Part shown: positions 14,813-19,277 of the stretch, one piece after another
How the letters are laid out: the number at the start of each line of letters is the position of its first letter
Numbering within the stretch: position 1 is the first letter of the stretch
Source: Actinomycetes bacterium
GTDB taxonomy: Bacteria > Actinomycetota > Actinomycetes > Actinomycetales > Actinomycetaceae
NCBI GenBank assembly: GCA_023420745.1
Contig: JAEZVQ010000049.1
Coordinates: 1 to 19,277 of the forward strand
Reading direction: 5' to 3'
Length of the DNA: 19,277 bases
Made by a program: the position numbers and the translations under genes
Notes under the pieces: generated by a model
What the model saw: only the letters and a program-made list of their open reading frames with translations
Database searches by the model: none
Told to the model about the DNA's origin: nothing

Positions 14813-14899
14813 CGGAGGGTAAGAGATTCGAACTCTTGGTGCCATGACTGACACAACGGTTTTCAAGACCGTCACCTTCGGCCGCTCGGTCAACCCTCC
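14813..14899 (-). tRNA. tRNA-Ser (anticodon UGA)
   Basis: This 87-nt tRNA has acceptor arms GGAGGGT and ACCCTCC, with G as discriminator base. The anticodon arm ACGGT-CTTGAAA-ACCGT gives anticodon UGA (14865-14863). A long variable arm, expected for serine tRNAs, follows, and the T arm is AAGAG-TTCGAAT-CTCTT. CCA is not encoded and must be added after transcription. It decodes UCN codons, mainly UCA. A TAACAT at 14915-14910 is a fitting -10 element 10 nt upstream. Confidence 0.95.
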
Positions 14900-14909
14900 A
14901 AGCTCTCCC

Positions 14910-14915
14910 ATGTTA
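14910..14915 (-). promoter_or_regulatory. -10 element of tRNA-Ser
   Basis: Minus-strand TAACAT fits TANNNT and ends 10 nt before the mature tRNA 5' end. No clear -35 was seen at the right distance. Confidence 0.5.
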
Positions 14916-14991
14916 CCGCACCCACGCTGAAGGTGGGACACCAGCGCGGTCACACTTCGCGTCACGCCAGCCTGACCGGCACAATGACACC

Positions 14992-16098
14992 ATGATGGAC
15001 ACTGTTGTCGCCCGCGCTCACGTCGACCGGCTTCCTCCCCACACGCCACTGCACACACTCACTGACACGCTCGTCGTTGCCCGCATGGCTCGCGACACCA
15101 TTGTGCCCGACATTGACGTTCGCGAGTTGGTCACCATCGACGTTCACGCCATTGGCATCAACCCGGCCGACCTCCTCCAGGCACGCGGATTCTACGATCC
15201 ACCGCCCGGAGCAGGGCCGGTTCTCGGTCTCGAATGTTCCGGGATTGTCACCGGTGTTGGTGAGGATGTGGTCGAGAATCCCCAGTGGCAGTGGATTCAC
15301 CCGGGCACCCCGGTGTGCGCTTTGCTTCCCGCCGGCGCTTACGCCGAACAGGTAGTGGCTCACCCATCGACACTCTTCCCGGTGCCGAGCGGGGTGAGTA
15401 TCGCTGAAGCGGCGGGGCTTGCGGAAGCCGCGGTGGCCGCCACCATGGTGCTGCGCCACGCCCCGACGCGCGAATGCCACCCGCTGCCAGCCCAATCCCC
15501 GTCGCACCCGCATCGGTCGATTCTTATCCACGGAGCCTCCGGGGGAGTGGGGGCGCTGGCGGTGCAAATCGCAGCGCAACGCGGCTACCGCGTATTCGCC
15601 ACCGCAGGTACTGCCCAGCGTTGCCGCCGCGTGGAAAACCTCGGAGCCGAACGCTGCTTCGACTACCACGAGGATTGGGTAAATAGCGTGCCTGAGCCAG
15701 TGGATCTCATTGTCGACGTCACCGGTGCCGCGGGTCTGGAAGCCAATATTCGCTCACTCGCTCGCGGTGGGACGCTTGCTGTCCTCGGGCTAATCAAAGG
15801 TCGGCGCGCCACCCTCGACCTCGGTGAGCTCATTGCCCGCAACGCCACCATCACTGCCGAGACGGTGCGCTCCCAACCGCTCGACATGAAAGCGAGGCTG
15901 TGTCAGGTCGCGCGAAATGAAGTGTGGCCGCTACTTGACGCCGGTGTGATCCGCCCCGTGGTCGAGGTACTCGCCGCTGAGGGCGAGGACGCGCCTCGCT
16001 CACTCTGGACGGAGCGGGTCGCGGTAGCGCACCGGCGGATGAGCGAGCGCGATCGCAGCACGGCACCGTTTGGGCGCCTCGTCGTCGATTGCCGCTGA
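14992..16098 (+). CDS. NAD(P)H:quinone oxidoreductase-like, zinc-independent MDR superfamily
   Basis: This cytoplasmic oxidoreductase of 368 aa belongs to the QOR/PIG3 branch of the medium-chain dehydrogenase superfamily. The N-terminal GroES-like part has VHAIGINPADLLQARGFYDPPPGAGPVLGLECSGIV, the hallmark substrate-domain stretch. The nucleotide-binding motif GASGGVGALAVQIA starts at residue 181 and opens the Rossmann domain. GGTLAVLGLIKG follows later and GRLVV closes the protein. Structural-zinc cysteines are absent, as expected for QOR. A family member reduces quinones or enals with NADPH; the substrate here is unknown. An insert rich in Pro/His (about 159-173) lengthens it beyond the usual 325. 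ATG 14992 and ATG 14995 are adjacent; there is no ribosome site, and CACAAT 6 nt upstream suggests a leaderless transcript. Confidence 0.88.
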   Translation: MMDTVVARAHVDRLPPHTPLHTLTDTLVVARMARDTIVPDIDVRELVTIDVHAIGINPADLLQARGFYDPPPGAGPVLGLECSGIVTGVGEDVVENPQWQWIHPGTPVCALLPAGAYAEQVVAHPSTLFPVPSGVSIAEAAGLAEAAVAATMVLRHAPTRECHPLPAQSPSHPHRSILIHGASGGVGALAVQIAAQRGYRVFATAGTAQRCRRVENLGAERCFDYHEDWVNSVPEPVDLIVDVTGAAGLEANIRSLARGGTLAVLGLIKGRRATLDLGELIARNATITAETVRSQPLDMKARLCQVARNEVWPLLDAGVIRPVVEVLAAEGEDAPRSLWTERVAVAHRRMSERDRSTAPFGRLVVDCR

Positions 16099-16113
16099 CG
16101 ACTGTTCGCGAGC

Positions 16114-17451
16114 CTACTTCCCCTTCGGGCGGAAGAGCTTGAATGCCTTGCGATCCGGTGCCGGCTCCTCCGGATGGTCGAGGAGACCACGCGAGAGTGC
16201 GGCAGCAAACGGTGGCCACAGCGGGAGGCGAGGCATCAGTAGAGCCTGCACCGCATGGTAGGTGTCACGCAGCCCCGGCAAACTCGAATCGATGACCGTA
16301 TTCGACGCGTCGAGCGCGCGATTCCACCGCCCCGGCTCTTCAATGACGTATTCCTCAACGTAGTCGAGCCATGACCGATAGCAGTGGTCGTAGTGCTCGA
16401 CCTCGCCGATACTCGCGCCGTCGTCGAGGAGCGCTCGCCGCAGCGCAATGGTGGTGGCCAATGCCTCCGACACCACCCACTGCATGCGGTTCGTTTCCAC
16501 CGGATTCCCGTCAAAATCGACGGTGTAGACGAAGCCTGGCTTCCCATTCGTCCGCCAGCCGTCAACGCGCGCACGCTCAAACATTTCGCGCGCCAACTCC
16601 ATCAGCCAGTCCGGGCTGGTGCGACCGAGGGTGCGGTTGGCCGCGCGCACGTGCAGCGCCAGGCGCGCCCATTCCATCTGGTGACCGATGACGACGCCGA
16701 AGGGGAAGTGCGCGTCGCCGCGCGAATGACGATAGAGGTCGGGCATCGCCTTCCAGTTTTCGTCGTAGTGCTCACCGATGCGCCAGTTGCGCTTGCTGGC
16801 CTCGTCGTATACGAAGCGAAGGATCGCGGTGGCGCGGTCGATCCACACCGGGTCGTTCATGATCTCGGCAACCGCGAGGTAGGCCTCGGTCGTGTGCATC
16901 TGCGAATCCATGCCGCGATAGGAGGAGCACTGTGAATAATCGCGGGAATACTCGTCGCGCACGCGGTCGACGCGCTCATCCCACCAGTGCTTTTCCTGAT
17001 CGTGGATGACGTCGAGGAGGAGCTCGTGGGCGTGCACTCGGTTTGCTGCCGTTCCCGACGCGGCCGCGAGAACGAGGAACGCGTTGCCGTACTGGCGTTT
17101 CAAGGCACCGGATTCGCCAGCGGGAATGCCGTGTCGTTTATCGTCTGGTTCGTGTTCGATTGCGGTGAACCAGCCGCCGTGCTCGTGGTCGCGGAAGTAG
17201 GTCGACAGGCACTGAATCCCATGGTCGGCATATCGGCGTGAGCCGGGAAGCCCAAGCTGGGTGGCGAGGCAAAACACGTAGGTCATCCGCGCGGTGACCG
17301 CGAGGTCAACCGGCTGTGAGCGGTCAATGGAACCGTGGGCGTCGACGTAGCCAAACCCGGTGGGTACCATCGCATTGCGCCCGGCGATCATCAGCTCGCG
17401 AAGCTGCCAGCTCAGCCAGCGGTTATGCTCCACAGAATCGAGCCACCCCAT
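16114..17451 (-). CDS. AGE/YihS-family sugar epimerase or isomerase
   Basis: This is a 445-aa (alpha/alpha)6-barrel enzyme of the N-acylglucosamine 2-epimerase/cellobiose 2-epimerase/aldose-ketose isomerase family. Family motifs appear in order: VTARMTYVF with Arg55, RQYGNAFLVLAAAS (119-132), MDSQMHTTEAYLAV with His186, FGVVIGHQMEWARL with His257, and LRDTYHAVQALL with His399. These correspond to the Arg and three His of the active site in YihS-type isomerases. The reaction interconverts an aldose and a ketose or a C2 epimer. Its neighbours are sugar ABC permeases, so it probably acts on the imported sugar; mannose, a disaccharide or another aldose are all possible. ATG 17451 has GAGAGGA 9 nt upstream; a longer in-frame extension would run through the permease terminator and is rejected. 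It is separated from the permeases by a terminator and has its own promoter. Confidence 0.88.
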   Translation of the reverse strand: MGWLDSVEHNRWLSWQLRELMIAGRNAMVPTGFGYVDAHGSIDRSQPVDLAVTARMTYVFCLATQLGLPGSRRYADHGIQCLSTYFRDHEHGGWFTAIEHEPDDKRHGIPAGESGALKRQYGNAFLVLAAASGTAANRVHAHELLLDVIHDQEKHWWDERVDRVRDEYSRDYSQCSSYRGMDSQMHTTEAYLAVAEIMNDPVWIDRATAILRFVYDEASKRNWRIGEHYDENWKAMPDLYRHSRGDAHFPFGVVIGHQMEWARLALHVRAANRTLGRTSPDWLMELAREMFERARVDGWRTNGKPGFVYTVDFDGNPVETNRMQWVVSEALATTIALRRALLDDGASIGEVEHYDHCYRSWLDYVEEYVIEEPGRWNRALDASNTVIDSSLPGLRDTYHAVQALLMPRLPLWPPFAAALSRGLLDHPEEPAPDRKAFKLFRPKGK

Positions 17452-17472
17452 TGTCGTTCGTCCTCTCGTATC

Positions 17473-17486
17473 GAACAGCACTGTTC
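17473..17486. promoter_or_regulatory. Operator-like palindrome in the leader of the epimerase gene
   Basis: GAACAG and CTGTTC flank a 2-nt CA centre, a 6-bp perfect inverted repeat lying 22 nt before the ATG and about 40 nt after the likely -10. This suits a dimeric sugar-responsive repressor acting as a roadblock. It is not a LexA box: the GAAC and GTTC half-sites are 6 nt apart, not 4. Confidence 0.4.
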
Positions 17487-17524
17487 TCGGTTGCTCGCCA
17501 CCACTGGAAGCGACAACCTCCCCC

Positions 17525-17530
17525 ATCATA
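17525..17530 (-). promoter_or_regulatory. -10 element of the epimerase gene
   Basis: Minus-strand TATGAT is one base from the consensus TATAAT. GTGAAC lies 16 nt upstream as a weak -35. A transcript from here would have a leader of about 65 nt holding the palindrome at 17473-17486. Confidence 0.45.
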
Positions 17531-17586
17531 CCTGGCGTGTGGTGCAGTTCACGGTGAGCCAGCCAACGTTGAGCAACGGACGAAAA

Positions 17587-17620
17587 GAGGGGGCGAGGTG
17601 ATGTCTCTCCTCGCCCCCTC
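17587..17620 (-). terminator. Intrinsic terminator of the sugar ABC permease operon
   Basis: The arms GAGGGGGCGAGG and CCTCGCCCCCTC form a perfect 12-bp stem with a 10-nt loop. On the minus strand it is followed by TTTTCG. It begins 36 nt after the permease stop codon at 17656 and ends that operon before the epimerase gene. Confidence 0.85.
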
Positions 17621-17655
17621 ATCGTTCACGGTCGTGTCCGTGTCGAGCTGATCTG

Positions 17656-18585
17656 CTACCCCTTGACCGAACCGGCCATAAGCCCGCGCACGAAGTAGCG
17701 TTGCAGCGGCATGAAGACGACGAGCGGGATCACCATCGACACGAAGGCGCCGGCGGTCAGCAGATGCCAGTCTTGACCACGAGAGCCCGCCATTGACGCC
17801 AGGCGTGCGGTCAGTGGCTGTGTGAGATCCTTACCGCCGGAGAAGGTCAACCCGACGAGGAGGTCATTCCACACCCAGAGGAACTGGAAGATCGCGAACG
17901 AGGCGATTGCGGGAACCATCAGCGGCAACATGATCCGCACGAAGGTCTTGACGTGGCCGGCACCGTCAACCTGCGCCGCTTCAATGAGGTCACGAGGAAC
18001 CTCGGCCATGAAGTTGTGGAGCAAGAAGATTGCCAGCGGCAACGCGAAGATCGTGTGTGCCACCCAGATCGACATGAAGGGGAACGCCTTGGACACCGCC
18101 GACCCGGCGAAGACGCGCAGCAGCGGAATCAGTGCCATTTGCAGCGGCACGATCTGCAGAGCGAATACCATGACGAACACCGTGTCGCGTCCGCGCCACT
18201 TGAGTACCGAGAACGCGTAGGCCGCCATCGTTGCGATGAGCAGCGGCGCCAAGGTGGCCGGGACGGTGATGACGAGGGAGTTCATGAAGTACGACGCGAG
18301 GTCGCCTTGCGATTTCGCCCCGTAGAGCACCGTTTGGTAGTTCTCTAAGGTGAATGCGGGGTGGGTGAAGAATGTCCACCATCCCGAACTCTTGATGTCA
18401 CCTTCTGGGCGGAACGACGTGACGAGCAGTCCGAACGTCGGAATCGTCCACAGGGTGGCGATGATGATTGCCACCATCGACCCAAGCCGCCCGGTCAACG
18501 CTTTCTTCGCGCTTGCCGATGCGGATCGGCGTGGCGTGCGATTCGCACTCGCCCTGCGCCGTGGAGCCATTGTTGCGTCAGCCAC
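17656..18585 (-). CDS. Carbohydrate ABC transporter permease, MalG/AglG type
   Basis: This is a 309-aa inner-membrane subunit of a CUT1-type sugar importer. An Arg/Ser-rich cytoplasmic N-terminus (residues 1-35) precedes TM1 (about 37-57). Six membrane helices follow the MalG layout. The EAA loop AEVPRDLIEAAQVDGAGHVKTFVRIMLP (194-221) is the docking site for the ATPase. It pairs with the upstream MalF-type subunit; the two genes overlap by 8 nt (18578-18585), so they are translationally coupled. GTG 18585 is chosen because GGGAGGT is 5 nt upstream; ATG 18570 is an alternative. No ATPase gene is in view: in many actinobacteria a shared MsiK-type ATPase serves such permeases. The binding protein should lie beyond the right edge. 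The substrate is not predictable. Confidence 0.9.
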   Translation of the reverse strand: MADATMAPRRRASANRTPRRSASASAKKALTGRLGSMVAIIIATLWTIPTFGLLVTSFRPEGDIKSSGWWTFFTHPAFTLENYQTVLYGAKSQGDLASYFMNSLVITVPATLAPLLIATMAAYAFSVLKWRGRDTVFVMVFALQIVPLQMALIPLLRVFAGSAVSKAFPFMSIWVAHTIFALPLAIFLLHNFMAEVPRDLIEAAQVDGAGHVKTFVRIMLPLMVPAIASFAIFQFLWVWNDLLVGLTFSGGKDLTQPLTARLASMAGSRGQDWHLLTAGAFVSMVIPLVVFMPLQRYFVRGLMAGSVKG

Positions 18586-19277
18586 CGCGCACCTCCCTGT
18601 TCTTCATCATCTGGCGGATGTTGTACACGACAATCGGGATGACGAGGACGAAGATCGCCACTGCCATCGCCGAGCCGTACCCGTTGTTTCCGTAGGTAAA
18701 CGACTGGTCGTACATCATGTTGGCCAACACCTGCGTGCCGAACTTCGCACCCGTCATCGTCTGGGTGATGTCAAAGATTTTCAGCGTGGCAATGGTGATG
18801 GTGGTGAGGACGACGACGAGGGTCGGTCGGATTGACGGGATGGTGATGTTCGTGAACATTTGCCAGGTATTGACACCGTCGAGCTGTGCGGCTTCGACGA
18901 TGTCGTGAGGAATCGCCTTGATTGATGCCGACAGCAGCACCATCGCGAACCCGGCTTGAACCCAGATCATCACCACGATGAGGAAGATCGTGTTCCACGG
19001 ACTGTCTTGGAGGAAACGCACCGGTTCCCCACCCAGTCCGACAATGATGGCGTTGAGCAAACCGCGCTGGGCTTGCGACGCACCGCGATATTCGTAGACG
19101 AATTTCCAAATGATGCCGGCACCGACGAAGGAGATCGCCATGGGCATGAACAGCAGCGACTTAGCAACCTTTTCAAACCGCTTACCGTCAATGAGGATGG
19201 CGTAAAGCAATCCGACGATTGTCGAGATGATCGGCACCAGCACCACCCACATCAACGTGTTGAGGAAGGCGTTGAGG
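18578..19277 (-). CDS. Carbohydrate ABC transporter permease, MalF/AglF type (5' end outside window)
   Basis: About 232 C-terminal residues are visible; the reading frame is open to the window edge, so the N-terminus with the first one or two membrane segments is missing. The visible part has several hydrophobic helices, a KFVYEYRG loop, and the EAA motif AIPHDIVEAAQLDGVNTWQMFTNITIPSIRP characteristic of MalF-type subunits. DITQTMTGAKFGTQVLANMMYDQSF follows, typical of AglF-like sugar permeases. Its stop codon lies inside the start region of the MalG-type gene (8-nt overlap). Together they form the membrane channel of one sugar importer. Confidence 0.9.
   Translation of the reverse strand, partial: LNAFLNTLMWVVLVPIISTIVGLLYAILIDGKRFEKVAKSLLFMPMAISFVGAGIIWKFVYEYRGASQAQRGLLNAIIVGLGGEPVRFLQDSPWNTIFLIVVMIWVQAGFAMVLLSASIKAIPHDIVEAAQLDGVNTWQMFTNITIPSIRPTLVVVLTTITIATLKIFDITQTMTGAKFGTQVLANMMYDQSFTYGNNGYGSAMAVAIFVLVIPIVVYNIRQMMKNREVRGG

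Noticed and set aside
12730..14899. Integrated element at tRNA-Ser with attachment-site duplication
   Set aside because: I looked for a second copy of the tRNA 3' end near 12730-12780 and found none. There is no integrase gene in the window.
17473..17486. LexA/SOS box upstream of the AGE-family gene
   Set aside because: The GAAC and GTTC half-sites are 6 nt apart, whereas the actinobacterial and Bacillus SOS box needs 4.
17452..17622. N-terminal extension of the AGE-family protein to GTG/ATG codons near 17622
   Set aside because: It would run through the perfect permease terminator and the -10/operator region, and the added residues do not resemble the family N-terminus. ATG 17451 has a good ribosome site.
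1..19277. CRISPR array, insertion sequence or rRNA
   Set aside because: No regularly spaced direct repeats, no transposase motifs, no terminal inverted repeats of element size, and no rRNA-like sequence were seen.

Overview
The window is about 19.3 kb of high-GC DNA with tightly packed genes on both strands. Several features point to an actinobacterium (high-GC Gram-positive). Codon use is GC-rich, GTG starts are common, several genes look leaderless (a -10-like hexamer 6-7 nt before the start codon), and the protein families fit: an HrpA-type helicase, TrpB2, a ferritin-like/VIT1 fusion, an actinobacterial-style secreted HNH protein and MalFG-type sugar permeases. I cannot name the genus from sequence alone.

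Layout, left to right. Positions 1-2853 (-) hold most of a DEAH-box RNA helicase of the HrpA family, whose C-terminus lies outside the window. A divergent PfkB-family sugar kinase follows (2923-3966, +). Next is a two-gene ABC exporter-type operon on the minus strand: an FtsX-fold permease (3987-6107) and a LolD/MacB-type ATPase (6131-6805). It is preceded by a 22-residue signal-peptide-like ORF with a good ribosome binding site (6852-6920). This block looks lower in GC than its surroundings. An alpha/beta hydrolase (7116-7898, -) closes that half.

The plus-strand block 8047-12729 carries a YtxH-like small protein and a ferritin-like/VIT1 membrane fusion as one transcription unit. A TRIC-type channel protein with an unusual octad-repeat tail follows, translationally coupled to a membrane-anchored extracytoplasmic HNH nuclease. 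The block ends with TrpB2, a tryptophan synthase beta-like enzyme that has an operator-like heptamer array upstream.

Facing it on the minus strand is a two-gene AAA ATPase + RloB/TOPRIM pair (12780-14740). It resembles AbiL/RloAB abortive-infection modules. It lies just downstream of a tRNA-Ser(UGA) gene and that tRNA's perfect terminator hairpin. This pair is the clearest defence-like system here.

The right end holds an MDR-family quinone oxidoreductase (14992-16098, +), an AGE/YihS-family sugar epimerase or isomerase (16114-17451, -), a strong terminator, and two carbohydrate ABC permeases (17656-18585, and 18578 to the window edge, both -). The permeases and the isomerase together suggest import and first-step isomerisation of a sugar. 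The substrate cannot be read from sequence.

No CRISPR array, transposase, integrase or rRNA was seen. Most of the window reads as ordinary chromosome. The points that stand out are the RloAB-like pair by the tRNA, the truncated bacteriocin-like leader ahead of the exporter, the TRIC tail and its nuclease partner, and three operator-like palindromes.
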